From a virus, in IMG/VR virus record IMGVR_UViG_3300028025_003181, positions 1-24,919 of that record: a DNA stretch of 24,919 nt. One strand, written 5' to 3'. Shown in pieces: positions 1-4,827 of the stretch (position 1 is its first letter; each line of letters opens with the position of its first letter). Made by a program: the position numbers and the translations under genes. Under the pieces are notes generated by a model. It had not been told where the DNA came from, made no database searches, and saw only the letters and a program-made list of their open reading frames with translations.

Positions 1-137
1 CTGCCCTTACCACCCCCCCAATTGGAATGCGCTCCACAAACTGTCTCGTCCTCGATGCCGCATAACTGGCAGGGAATGAGCCGAGCGTTTCTCATTAGGA
101 CTTCACTTCGGATGTATTTGTGCTTAGGGAATCTCAT
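1..137 (-). CDS. YbcO/DUF1364-like phage nuclease, N-terminal part (runs off the window)
   Basis: Only the first 45 codons are inside the window; the gene continues past base 1. The translation has CQLC (a CxxC pair, residues 23-26) followed by GAHSNWGGGKG. This matches the CxxC...HSN-W-G-GKG signature of the DUF1364/YbcO family, small zinc-containing HNH-fold nucleases found in lambdoid phage recombination regions near ninB and rusA. The neighbourhood fits, because NinB and RusA lie upstream in the same operon. The ATG at 137 overlaps the stop of the previous gene (ATGA), which supports the start and suggests translational coupling. Family assignment is from recognition of the motif; the downstream Cys/His ligands cannot be checked. 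Confidence 0.75.
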   Translation of the reverse strand, partial: MRFPKHKYIRSEVLMRNARLIPCQLCGIEDETVCGAHSNWGGGKG

Positions 138-595
138 GTAATCTCAACAACTCGGTCGCCATTGCCCTTGATGTAGTTTCTCGTTTTCTCAACAAACTGC
201 TCAAAAACGCTTCTGTGGATGCTTCCTTGCTGAAGGTCTGCATACTCGATCAAGTCTCTCAGGGCTTTGATTGTGACCCCATCCAGACCCATTGTGAGCG
301 TTTCCTGATAGCGAATGGCCGCTTTGTGTAAGCCTTCCTGAGCCTTCTCGCAGACTGGCAAGACCTCAGCACCCACCCCATTGCGACCCATCATCTCGCT
401 CAGGTTAAGCAGATCGACCAGAGTCCTCCAGTCTTGGACAGTGCCTTGACCCTTAGTCATTGACTCAAGAGCCGCCAACTCAGTGAGCCTCAGTTTGTCG
501 AGTAGATATCTGGGTGTGATGGATGCACCAACAATTGCATGAGTACACGGATCGACCAGATTCCACTTCTTGCGCTTGGTCATCTTCCTTGTCAT
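134..595 (-). CDS. Conserved phage protein of unknown function, 153 aa
   Basis: The protein begins MTRKMTKRKKW and then has a mostly helical, soluble-looking sequence; no catalytic motif is visible. The layout (basic KRKKW start, a region near residue 20-45 ending in LDKLRLTELAAL, then a helical remainder) resembles a protein I recall from phages of Burkholderiales in the nin-like region, with no known function. Start chosen at 595: GGAG lies six bases upstream, whereas the reading frame open further upstream (to 724) would run through two other genes, and the ATG at 583 has its purine stretch too close. It overlaps the preceding microprotein by ATGA and the following nuclease gene by ATGA. 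Confidence 0.7.
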   Translation of the reverse strand: MTRKMTKRKKWNLVDPCTHAIVGASITPRYLLDKLRLTELAALESMTKGQGTVQDWRTLVDLLNLSEMMGRNGVGAEVLPVCEKAQEGLHKAAIRYQETLTMGLDGVTIKALRDLIEYADLQQGSIHRSVFEQFVEKTRNYIKGNGDRVVEIT

Positions 596-681
596 GCGTG
601 ACTCCAGACAAGATAAAACACCCATGACCAGTAAACCAAAAGGAAAAGAAACATTGCTGAAAAGACAACTCGATTGCTCAT
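592..681 (-). CDS. Membrane microprotein, 29 aa
   Basis: A 29-residue reading frame starting MSNRVVFSAMF and dominated by one hydrophobic stretch, about residues 5-26 (Phe, Leu, Val, Trp and Tyr), flanked by Arg4 and His28. Evidence that it is real is positional. Its ATG overlaps the stop of the upstream gene (ATGA at 681) and its TGA overlaps the ATG of the downstream gene (595), so it fills exactly what would otherwise be an 82-bp gap in a tightly packed operon. I do not recognise a homologue. A single-pass inner-membrane peptide is the simplest reading; function unknown. Confidence 0.6.
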   Translation of the reverse strand: MSNRVVFSAMFLFLLVYWSWVFYLVWSHA

Positions 682-896
682 TGCATCCTCGCAGGGCAGT
701 CTCGGCCTTGGTTGCAATTACCATAACAAGGTGGGCAGGACTTCATCTTTCGGATGTGAACTGAGAAACTATCGAGCGTGTCTTTGCCAAAAACAGTCAA
801 CTTTTGAATTTCTTTGGCCACTTCCTCGATGACCTCATTGCGATCTGGTCGGTCAATAAAGTCGTGATCATTGAGCCAAGTTCTAATAATTCCCAT
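678..896 (-). CDS. Conserved small phage protein with Cys-rich tail, 72 aa
   Basis: The N-terminal part is helical and acidic/basic mixed (RPDRNEVIEEVAKEIQ), followed by DTLDSFSVHIRKMK and a Cys-rich end, CPPCYGNCNQGRDCPARMQ. The four cysteines in this pattern (CxxC...C...C) look like a small zinc-binding or redox motif. Similar GNCNQGRDCP-type tails are familiar from short hypothetical proteins of phages and prophages, but no function is known to me. An AAGGGG ribosome binding site lies five bases upstream of ATG 896. The stop overlaps the start of the membrane microprotein at 681. Confidence 0.75.
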   Translation of the reverse strand: MGIIRTWLNDHDFIDRPDRNEVIEEVAKEIQKLTVFGKDTLDSFSVHIRKMKSCPPCYGNCNQGRDCPARMQ

Positions 897-907
897 TTCA
901 GCCCCTT

Positions 908-1123
908 TTAATCTGTATTTGTTGCGTCTTTATTCAAAGCCATATCCTTAATTTCTTTGATGACTGAATCGCACATCACAGCAAGGATGTCAACGCCCTT
1001 GACTGTTGCGCTGACTAACTCCATTGAGTCGTCCATAAAGCCGTTTTCTGGGTCAGCAGGGTAATAATCCAATTCGCATTGGATAATCTTATTCACATCT
1101 TTATGTTGGTAATTGAATATCAT
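908..1123 (-). CDS. Conserved small phage protein, 71 aa
   Basis: A 71-residue acidic protein containing CELDYYPADPENGFMDD, then ELVSATVKGVDILAVM and a helical end. The arrangement (a charged strand with DPENG, then SATV.GVDI and a C-terminal helix) resembles short phage proteins I have seen described only as hypothetical. No catalytic residues, membrane segment or zinc motif are seen. Its start at 1123 lies inside the end of the upstream GGKREGAGRP gene (23-bp overlap), consistent with coupled translation. The 11-bp gap to the next gene carries that gene's ribosome binding site. Confidence 0.7.
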   Translation of the reverse strand: MIFNYQHKDVNKIIQCELDYYPADPENGFMDDSMELVSATVKGVDILAVMCDSVIKEIKDMALNKDATNTD

Positions 1124-1271
1124 TATGTTCCTCGATTTTGTTTCTCACCCATTTTGAACCGCCATATTCCTTGAGTTTCTTTTTTTGTGGTTTAGTAATC
1201 ACAATATTGACTCGGATTAACTCGTCTGGATGTTTTGGTCGCCCAGCACCTTCTCTTTTACCGCCCCTCAT
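1101..1271 (-). CDS. Small GGKREGAGRP-type putative DNA-binding protein, 56 aa
   Basis: The protein starts MRGGKREGAGRPKHP, a glycine/arginine motif common at the N-terminus of small phage and plasmid proteins. It is followed by RVNIVITKPQKKKLKEYGGSK and WVRNKIEEH, which read as a short beta strand and two helices in the order of a ribbon-helix-helix DNA-binding domain. The GAGRP head often resembles an AT-hook-like arm. Its ATG overlaps the stop of the 30-aa membrane protein upstream (ATGA), so translation is probably coupled, in line with the lack of a clear ribosome binding site of its own. Role (regulator or accessory DNA binder) is inference. Confidence 0.7.
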   Translation of the reverse strand: MRGGKREGAGRPKHPDELIRVNIVITKPQKKKLKEYGGSKWVRNKIEEHNDIQLPT

Positions 1272-1360
1272 TTAATCAGGACATCAAAATAATGTAAAAG
1301 CCCGACTGTCAATGCCAAACCGATCAGGGTTGCAGCTGCCACATCTTTTAAAGTTTCCAT
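1268..1360 (-). CDS. Membrane microprotein, 30 aa
   Basis: A 30-residue reading frame starting METLKDVAAATLIG, with one hydrophobic helix at about residues 7-24 and a short C-terminal tail ending in Lys. It has a textbook ribosome binding site (AGGAG six bases before ATG 1360) and its stop overlaps the ATG of the next gene, so both ends are well supported despite the length. It lies between NinB and the putative ribbon-helix-helix protein. No homologue is recognised; a single-pass inner-membrane peptide of unknown function. Confidence 0.7.
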   Translation of the reverse strand: METLKDVAAATLIGLALTVGLLHYFDVLIK

Positions 1361-1398
1361 GATGATCTCCTTTTGTTAATGTTTGAAATTCTACACCA

Positions 1399-1821
1399 TT
1401 ATTCATCACGCAAGTCATGTGTTGTATTTATGCCATTTTCAGCACACCAAGCCAAGAGCCATTCAGTGAACTCGCTGGCCTCGTCTTTGGTAAACTCTCG
1501 GGTTTGTCTGCCAAGTTGAACAACTCTCTCACCATCTAGGCTTGGAGCGACTCGGCCAGCCTTGCGACCAGTCTCATTAGCCCACTGGTCAACCAGAAAC
1601 CTTTTCCAAGACTCAGTGTCCCACCTTGCCCCTGCGTGTTGCGCTTGCTTGGCAATTTCCCCGATGATCGAGTGAAACATTGAGTTTTGTTGGCCAGACC
1701 GAGTTTGCTTTTTGACTGTCAAACTAATTTTGTGGCCAGCCATCAACTCAGCCTTGATCTGTATCCAAGCCTCAGCCAAGACTTTGTGAGCCTGTTGAGG
1801 GTTGAACAGAGTCACATTCAT
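1399..1821 (-). CDS. ninB: NinB-like recombination protein, 140 aa
   Basis: The sequence has the NinB family layout: an N-terminal stretch with LTVKKQTRSGQQNSMFHSII, then KQAQHAGARWDTESWKRFLVDQWANE and a C-terminal TREFTKDEASEFTEWLLAWCAENGI. NinB (lambda Orf) is a single-strand DNA-binding recombination mediator that interacts with SSB and can replace RecFOR functions in phage recombination. Length (140 aa) matches the family. Start at ATG 1821 overlaps the stop of rusA (ATGA). Gene order rusA-ninB plus a YbcO-like nuclease downstream is a classic lambdoid nin-type cluster; an SSB partner is encoded in the divergent operon. Confidence 0.88.
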   Translation of the reverse strand: MNVTLFNPQQAHKVLAEAWIQIKAELMAGHKISLTVKKQTRSGQQNSMFHSIIGEIAKQAQHAGARWDTESWKRFLVDQWANETGRKAGRVAPSLDGERVVQLGRQTREFTKDEASEFTEWLLAWCAENGINTTHDLRDE

Positions 1822-2240
1822 GCTTCCCTCACCAGAATTTCAGCCTTGGCAATCTCGCCATAAGCCTTGTGAACGTGCAAACTAACGATCTGCGAGTCGT
1901 TGACAAAAATGATCTGGCTCATGCCATCGATGATCGCCTTTGCAACATTATCTGCGTCTGGACGTTTCAAATGCCGTTCAAAGCCATTTAAACAAGCCTC
2001 AGCGCGTTTTTTTGAGTAGGACTGAGGTATTGGGAAGGTCAAGTGAATAAATGCCTCCAAAGCCGTTTGCAGTGGTCTTGACGCACCCATTGCAGCCTTA
2101 GCCATCATTGCAACCTCGGCCTCATAAGTTCTGGTCTTTTGAGGTGTGAATGTCTGAACAAACTTTCCCCGAGTCGAGAATCTTGGCCGACCTTTTGGTA
2201 CTGGCTCTCCATAGACTACAAAACAAACTTGAAATGTCAT
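1818..2240 (-). CDS. rusA: RusA-like Holliday junction resolvase, 140 aa
   Basis: RusA cuts four-way DNA junctions. The hallmark is present: an N-terminal GEPVPKGRPRF (residues 11-21) and the acidic cluster PDADNVAKAIIDGM around residues 94-107, then FVND at 112-115. Asp95, Asp97, Lys101 and Asp115 match the known RusA metal-binding and catalytic pattern (D70, D72, K76, D91). Length is normal for the family. AAGGA seven bases upstream of ATG 2240 provides a ribosome binding site, but this sits inside the end of the HNH element; the first codons (ATGACATTT) are repeated at 2830-2838, showing that the HNH element was inserted at the start of this gene and the start was regenerated. Confidence 0.93.
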   Translation of the reverse strand: MTFQVCFVVYGEPVPKGRPRFSTRGKFVQTFTPQKTRTYEAEVAMMAKAAMGASRPLQTALEAFIHLTFPIPQSYSKKRAEACLNGFERHLKRPDADNVAKAIIDGMSQIIFVNDSQIVSLHVHKAYGEIAKAEILVREA

Positions 2241-2242
2241 TT

Positions 2243-2722
2243 TTATATCCTTGCAAAACTACCAAAATGTAATTTGGCAGCACTGATATATGCCAAATGA
2301 GCATTCTCAATTTTTTCGTGATAACCCAAAAATTTAAGTTTGTTGTTTACAGTAATGTAAGCCATCCACTTGTTTTTTCTTTTATCCCAACAAACACCTT
2401 TGAATCCACTTGTATTGTGTGATGGTGTTTTGCAATTTCTTGCGTTTTCGTTATGAGTAGCAGGACGCAAATTTTCAATTTTATTGTTTGACCTATTGCC
2501 ATCAATATGATCGATAAATTCAGAGCAATAGCCATGATGTAAAAGAAAAATAATTCTATGTGCAGGATGCGTTTCACCATCGATGCCAACCATTACATAA
2601 CCTTTATTAAGCCAACCAGCTTTATTTCCTTTTAATTTTCTGCCTAAAGTTTTTTTCCAATATAAAAATCCATCCTTGTATTCAAGGTTGTCTTGAATTT
2701 TTGGAAGCAAATAAGAAATCAT
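2243..2722 (-). CDS. HNH homing endonuclease with AP2-like DNA-binding domain, 159 aa
   Basis: N-terminal EYKDGFLYWKK is typical of phage HNH endonucleases. The HNH core reads HPAHRIIFLLHHGYC, then IDHIDGNRSNNKIENLRPAT, with the paired His residues and the DHIDG/NN/NLR pattern that binds the catalytic metal. The C-terminal part, SGFKGVCWDKRKNKWMAYI, is an AP2/ERF-like DNA-binding domain. Start set at ATG 2722 because GAGG is correctly spaced; earlier ATG/GTG codons to 2752 are possible. Such proteins nick or cut specific DNA sites and spread their own genes. It interrupts the junction between the 68-aa gene and rusA. Confidence 0.9.
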   Translation of the reverse strand: MISYLLPKIQDNLEYKDGFLYWKKTLGRKLKGNKAGWLNKGYVMVGIDGETHPAHRIIFLLHHGYCSEFIDHIDGNRSNNKIENLRPATHNENARNCKTPSHNTSGFKGVCWDKRKNKWMAYITVNNKLKFLGYHEKIENAHLAYISAAKLHFGSFARI

Positions 2723-2760
2723 GTCGCACCTCATCATTGGTGGAAGCATCACTAAAGAAT

Positions 2761-2820
2761 AACAGCAGGGCGGTGATGAATCGCCTTTTCCCCCGCTAAA
2801 GGTAGCTGTTAATAAATTAT
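2761..2820 (-). promoter_or_regulatory. Hairpin structure upstream of the HNH gene
   Basis: Two nested inverted repeats lie in the noncoding part of the HNH element. AACAGC (2761-2766) pairs with GCTGTT (2815-2820), enclosing GGCGGT (2769-2774) paired with ATCGCC (2780-2785) around a 5-nt loop (one G-U pair). In the HNH transcript this would form a folded leader about 40 nt before the start codon. Read on the plus strand, the inner hairpin is followed by four T residues, so it could also act as a weak plus-strand terminator. Phage homing-endonuclease genes are known to carry leader hairpins that limit translation; that role here is inference. Confidence 0.4.
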
Positions 2821-2834
2821 ATTCTTTTTAAATG

Positions 2835-3041
2835 TCATTTGTCAGCCTTTCTGAGATTGTTCATGCGCTGTCTCAAATCCAAAGTGTCGGACTCGCCTCT
2901 GATTCGTTCCAAGTCCCTTAACACACCCTGCCACCAGAGCAATGCTCTCTTTGAGCCAATCGTCAATGTCTTGGCTTGGTAGCGTCTGAGCCACTCCTTT
3001 GCTTCGCAGTTTTTGAAGTGCTCCAATTCGCTTGGTGTCAT
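2835..3041 (-). CDS. Conserved small phage protein, 68 aa
   Basis: The frame reading MTPSELEHFKNCEAKEWLRRYQ, then SKRALLWWQGVLRDLERIRG and LDLRQRMNNLRKADK is helical and basic. It strongly resembles a family of about 70-residue phage proteins common in betaproteobacterial phages (a WW/R-rich middle and an ERIRG..DLR.RMN end). Function unknown. The start is uncertain: ATG 3041 is preferred, but TTG 3056 in the same frame is possible and neither has a strong ribosome binding site. A competing frame (2842-3063, starting at an ATGA overlap) was rejected because this frame carries the family-like sequence. Its stop is part of the direct repeat framing the HNH element. Confidence 0.7.
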   Translation of the reverse strand: MTPSELEHFKNCEAKEWLRRYQAKTLTIGSKRALLWWQGVLRDLERIRGESDTLDLRQRMNNLRKADK

Positions 3042-3059
3042 TTGTTGGCCAATCAAAAT

Positions 3060-3455
3060 TCATTTTCGGAGCATTGCCATCTTTGCTTTGATGTGTTCGG
3101 GAATCGGTGCAGCCTTTTTGCTGTCTTGCTCGATCTTGACAAGTGCAGGGTCTTTTAAGGTCTTTGGCTTGATCTCTGGAATCTCAGCCCCATCCCATCG
3201 CTGTTGATTCAAATAGACCTTGGGTGCGGGTATGAATGCCCCATTGTCCTGAAGCCACTGAGCAGTGGTGGCCATCCATTGAATGTGTTTGAGGATGATG
3301 TGCTTTTGACTGAAATAATAGGACTCGACCCATTTTTTCTTGCAAGCAGACTTTTCACCTTTTCGGACACATTTTGGATAAGCGATCCAGAATTCCTCAA
3401 AACCCTCGTCTGTCAGTGAAGTTGCTTTTGGTTGTTCATACCCAAATAAGTCCAT
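3060..3455 (-). CDS. Replication-protein-like phage protein (O/DnaT-like C-terminal region), 131 aa
   Basis: The protein contains FEEFWIAYPKCVRKGEKSACKKKW, then AQWLQDNGAFIPAPKVYLNQQRWDG. The pattern F..FW..YP...K..A...W followed by G.FIP.P..YLN...W is characteristic of the C-terminal part of many phage replication initiator or helicase-loader proteins (lambda O and related replisome organisers). The usual N-terminal winged-helix DNA-binding domain is missing, so this is a short, stand-alone version. The separate winged-helix-like protein at 3919-4278 might supply the DNA-binding part (inference). Start at ATG 3455 has AAGGA-type purines upstream. It is the first gene downstream of the structured 3456-3918 stretch. 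Confidence 0.7.
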   Translation of the reverse strand: MDLFGYEQPKATSLTDEGFEEFWIAYPKCVRKGEKSACKKKWVESYYFSQKHIILKHIQWMATTAQWLQDNGAFIPAPKVYLNQQRWDGAEIPEIKPKTLKDPALVKIEQDSKKAAPIPEHIKAKMAMLRK

Positions 3456-3718
3456 TCTCTTTTCCTTTAGCCATAGTTTCTCCAAGGGTGGATAGATGGC
3501 TGTTTCTATCCTGACCTCTCCAGACTTTTAATGATGTATTACCTAAAAAGTCCCAAGTGCGCTTGACGGGTTAATTCGCTTATACATTTGGCCTTGTTAC
3601 CACCGATGAACCAAATGCTTTACCAGTCGCTCAACCAACGCTGGTCGCCTTTTGCTCTGGGGTGTACAGAGTGCGGTGTTTTCTTCCAAGCCATCCATGC
3701 AAATGCGCTGCTATCGTG

Positions 3719-3734
3719 TGGAGTACGGACTCCA
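3719..3734. repeat. Perfect 6-bp hairpin with ACGG loop
   Basis: TGGAGT, a 4-base loop ACGG, then ACTCCA. It lies nine bases from the large inverted repeat and forms the left edge of the structured part of the gene-free region. No T-run follows on either strand, so it is not a simple terminator. Confidence 0.6.
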
Positions 3735-3742
3735 AAAGCAAA

Positions 3743-3858
3743 AACCCCTCAAATAACTCTGGTGGTCTTGGCTCTTGGCGAGAGCAACAGCAAACGAATG
3801 ACGCTAATCAAAAGTTCACTTGCCGTCTGACAAGACCGCCACAGGTATCTGAGGGGTT
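3743..3858. repeat. Imperfect 28-nt inverted repeat with structured 60-nt loop
   Basis: Arms 3743-3770 and 3831-3858 are complementary at 24 of 28 positions (ends AACCCCTCA and TGAGGGGTT; inner ends GGTCTTG and CAAGACC). The loop contains a 5-bp hairpin (3771-3785) and the TGACGCTAAT half of a further pairing with 3864-3873 outside the stem, which would make a pseudoknot or an alternative fold. On the minus strand the second arm ends in GAGGGGTTTTTGCTTTT, i.e. a GC stem followed by T residues, so one possible role is intrinsic termination or attenuation of the leftward operon. Confidence 0.6.
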
Positions 3859-3875
3859 CTTTAATTAGCGTCAAT

Positions 3876-3895
3876 CGTCTGATGCCACTCAGACG
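3876..3895. repeat. Perfect 7-bp hairpin (CGTCTGA/TCAGACG)
   Basis: CGTCTGA, loop TGCCAC, TCAGACG, starting 23 bases before the stop codon of the minus-strand gene at 3919. A second copy of CGTCTGA lies at 3824-3830 in the loop of the large inverted repeat, so TCAGACG could pair with either copy. AGCGTC (3867-3872) can also pair with GACGCT (3892-3897). This looks like a set of mutually exclusive folds. Confidence 0.55.
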
Positions 3896-3918
3896 CTTTG
3901 ATTATAAGCATACTTTTT

Positions 3919-4278
3919 TTATTCTTGCAAGAATTTGCGTTTGTCACCAAATCTTGATGGATATTTAAGGAAATCATAAGCCCCCCTCCTCGAAACCCGA
4001 GACTTAAGTTCATCGCCCTCATAGATGCCAACTCCCACCCATGATGGGGCTTTGACCTTTACCCTGCTGTCATGGATTGCCTCTCGGCCACTCTGGGTCA
4101 AGTGCCATTCCTCACCGATCTCGACCACCAGCCCGAGCCTCTGCATATCGTCCAAATATCGGACAAAGTGAACCGATAACTGAGAATTCACAGTGTCCAT
4201 GTTGGTGAATGATCTGCTTGTTCTACCGCCTCCAGCCAAGCGAACAAGAAGGGTTTTGTGGCCATGTGAGAGTTTCAT
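3919..4278 (-). CDS. Winged-helix-like conserved phage protein, 119 aa
   Basis: The first 70 residues read as a winged helix: LLVRLAGGGRTSRSF, HFVRYLDDMQRLGLVVEIGEEWHLTQSGREAI, i.e. a recognition-helix-like segment followed by a two-strand wing (LVVEIGEEWHLT). The C-terminal half carries VGIYEGDELK...RRGAYDFLKYPSRFGD, a motif I associate with phage hypothetical proteins of betaproteobacterial phages (GAYD..PSR.GD). DNA binding is inferred from the fold pattern; the operon position upstream of a replication-like protein lacking its own DNA-binding domain suggests a role in replication or regulation. ATGA overlap with the upstream gene supports the start at 4278. Confidence 0.7.
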   Translation of the reverse strand: MKLSHGHKTLLVRLAGGGRTSRSFTNMDTVNSQLSVHFVRYLDDMQRLGLVVEIGEEWHLTQSGREAIHDSRVKVKAPSWVGVGIYEGDELKSRVSRRGAYDFLKYPSRFGDKRKFLQE

Positions 4279-4472
4279 TTTTTGTTTGCGATAAAGGTTT
4301 TAGAGATAAATTCTTTTTGGCAGCGTGACTGGATCACCATTTGAGCCTCGTAAAGAGTAGAACAGTCAGAGCAGGGTGAGCAGACCTCTTTTGAGACTTT
4401 TGCCCAATATTGCCACTCCAGAAAGATTTTCCTATCTGGAAAGCAGTGAGGATAGAACTTTTCATGGAACAT
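4275..4472 (-). CDS. Cys-rich small phage protein, first gene of the leftward operon, 65 aa
   Basis: A 65-residue basic/aromatic protein with CSPCSDCSTLYEAQMVIQSRC (Cys31, 34 and 37 then Cys49), a likely zinc knuckle. PC.DC...YEA.M...RC is a pattern I recall from short phage proteins of unknown function, usually near replication or regulatory genes. The start at ATG 4472 has no good ribosome binding site, so a leader or leaderless start is possible. The stop overlaps the next gene by ATGA. It faces the divergent plus-strand operon across a 116-bp AT-rich region that must contain both promoters. Confidence 0.65.
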   Translation of the reverse strand: MFHEKFYPHCFPDRKIFLEWQYWAKVSKEVCSPCSDCSTLYEAQMVIQSRCQKEFISKTFIANKK

Positions 4473-4588
4473 TTGCCATTGTTGCTTTTTTTTAACAATT
4501 TTGCAGATATTTATCTAATTCTTTGAAAAAGTGTGTGTAAAATCATTTATGCGCTGAAATCACTCAGCCATAACAAGGAGAACTGCAA
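4473..4588. promoter_or_regulatory. Divergent promoter region between early operons
   Basis: This 116-bp AT-rich stretch separates the divergent starts 4472 (minus) and 4589 (plus), so promoters for both operons belong here. On the minus strand, TTTACA (4537-4542) is followed 17 bases later by the weak -10-like TTAGAT. On the plus strand, TTGAAA (4523-4528) precedes weak -10-like sequences (TAAAAT at 4538, TTTATG at 4546) at imperfect spacing. None is a strong sigma-70 match, so exact promoter positions are unsure. AAGGAG eight bases before ATG 4589 is a clear ribosome binding site. Confidence 0.5.
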
Positions 4589-4783
4589 ATGAGAGTAATG
4601 CACTTAAACAAAGGTGGCCAAGGATGGGCAACAAAAACAGCCTGTGGTCGCAATATGCTTAGAACCCCAATGTCAGTCAATTGGGATGACTTCAAAAAAG
4701 AACCCATCGAATACTGTTGCATCAAATGTTTGTCCAGCAAGCAATTTGAATTCAACACTCGAATGGATCAAAAAAAATCTTAA
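4589..4783 (+). CDS. Small Cys-containing phage protein, 64 aa
   Basis: The sequence has KTACGRNMLRTPMSVNWDDFKKEP, then CCIKCLSSKQFEF. The order ACGR...TPMS..W..FK..P...CC.KC..SKQ is a recognisable small phage protein of unknown function; Cys19, Cys43-Cys44 and Cys47 could form a zinc site. It is the first gene of the rightward recombination operon, with a strong ribosome binding site (AAGGAG, eight bases). A UUCG-loop hairpin follows its stop codon. Confidence 0.75.
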   Translation: MRVMHLNKGGQGWATKTACGRNMLRTPMSVNWDDFKKEPIEYCCIKCLSSKQFEFNTRMDQKKS

Positions 4784-4788
4784 CCAAC

Positions 4789-4802
4789 AGGGCTTCGGCC
4801 CT
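4789..4802 (+). terminator. UUCG tetraloop hairpin between 64-aa and 52-aa genes
   Basis: AGGGC-TTCG-GCCCT forms a 5-bp GC-rich stem with the very stable C(UUCG)G tetraloop, followed only by TTC. The T-run is short and the downstream genes have no other visible promoter, so it is more likely a weak, partial terminator or an mRNA-stabilising/processing element than a full stop. Confidence 0.5.
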
Positions 4803-4808
4803 TTCAAC

Positions 4809-4827
4809 TGGAGAACTACATGAAAAC
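4809..4827 (+). repeat. 19-bp repeated translation-start module, copy 1
   Basis: TGGAGAACTACATGAAAAC covers the ribosome binding site (GGAG), spacer and first codons (M-K-T) of the 52-aa gene. An identical 19-bp copy is at 7125-7143 over the start of the 96-aa gene, and a close relative (AGGAGAACTGCAAATG) starts the 64-aa gene at 4589. Confidence 0.7.

Larger units (their letters stand above)
2232..2840. mobile_element. HNH homing-type element framed by 11-bp direct repeats
   Basis: The 11-bp sequence AAATGTCATTT occurs at 2232-2242 (across the start codon of rusA) and again at 2830-2840 (across the stop codon of the gene upstream). Between the copies lie the HNH gene and about 110 bp of mostly noncoding, hairpin-forming sequence. 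Removing one repeat plus everything between would join the upstream gene to rusA with an ATGA overlap, the junction style seen throughout this genome. This is the footprint expected for insertion of a freestanding HNH endonuclease gene by recombination or homing, with the target codons duplicated so that rusA stays intact. Confidence 0.7.
3456..3918. other. 463-bp gene-free, hairpin-rich region
   Basis: No convincing coding region is seen on either strand, which is exceptional in a genome packed this tightly. Instead there are several inverted repeats: TGGAGT/ACTCCA (3719-3724 and 3729-3734, loop ACGG), a 28-nt imperfect pair (3743-3770 with 3831-3858, 24 of 28 positions complementary), GCTCT/AGAGC in its loop (3771-3775, 3781-3785), TGACGCTAAT/ATTAGCGTCA (3799-3808 with 3864-3873) and CGTCTGA/TCAGACG (3876-3882 with 3889-3895). 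The left part, 3486-3700, holds nothing I can name. Candidates: structured noncoding RNA, attenuator/terminator complex, or replication/regulatory DNA site beside the replication-like gene. Confidence 0.6.

Noticed and set aside
2842-3063. 73-codon frame starting at an ATGA overlap (MNFDWPTND)
   Set aside because: The alternative frame 2835-3041 has a sequence resembling a known small phage protein family; both cannot be main products. The start overlap here may be chance.
3590-3660. tRNA-like stretch on the minus strand (GACTGGTAAAGC resembles a D arm, GGTTCATCG a T loop)
   Set aside because: Arms do not pair: no proper anticodon stem, T stem or acceptor stem could be built.
3588-3830. Plus-strand open frame of 80 codons (with a CxxCG) in the gene-free region
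   Set aside because: Starts with TTG, has no ribosome binding site, runs against the operon and through the inverted repeats; composition looks like a chance frame.
3743-3858. Miniature transposable element (28-bp terminal inverted repeats)
   Set aside because: No target-site duplication at the outer ends, and pairing continues outside the arms (3864-3873), which fits a folded RNA or DNA site better.
4523-4551. Strong sigma-70 promoter for the plus operon
   Set aside because: TTGAAA and the nearby TAAAAT or TTTATG do not combine correct spacing with good sequence; reported only as a promoter region.
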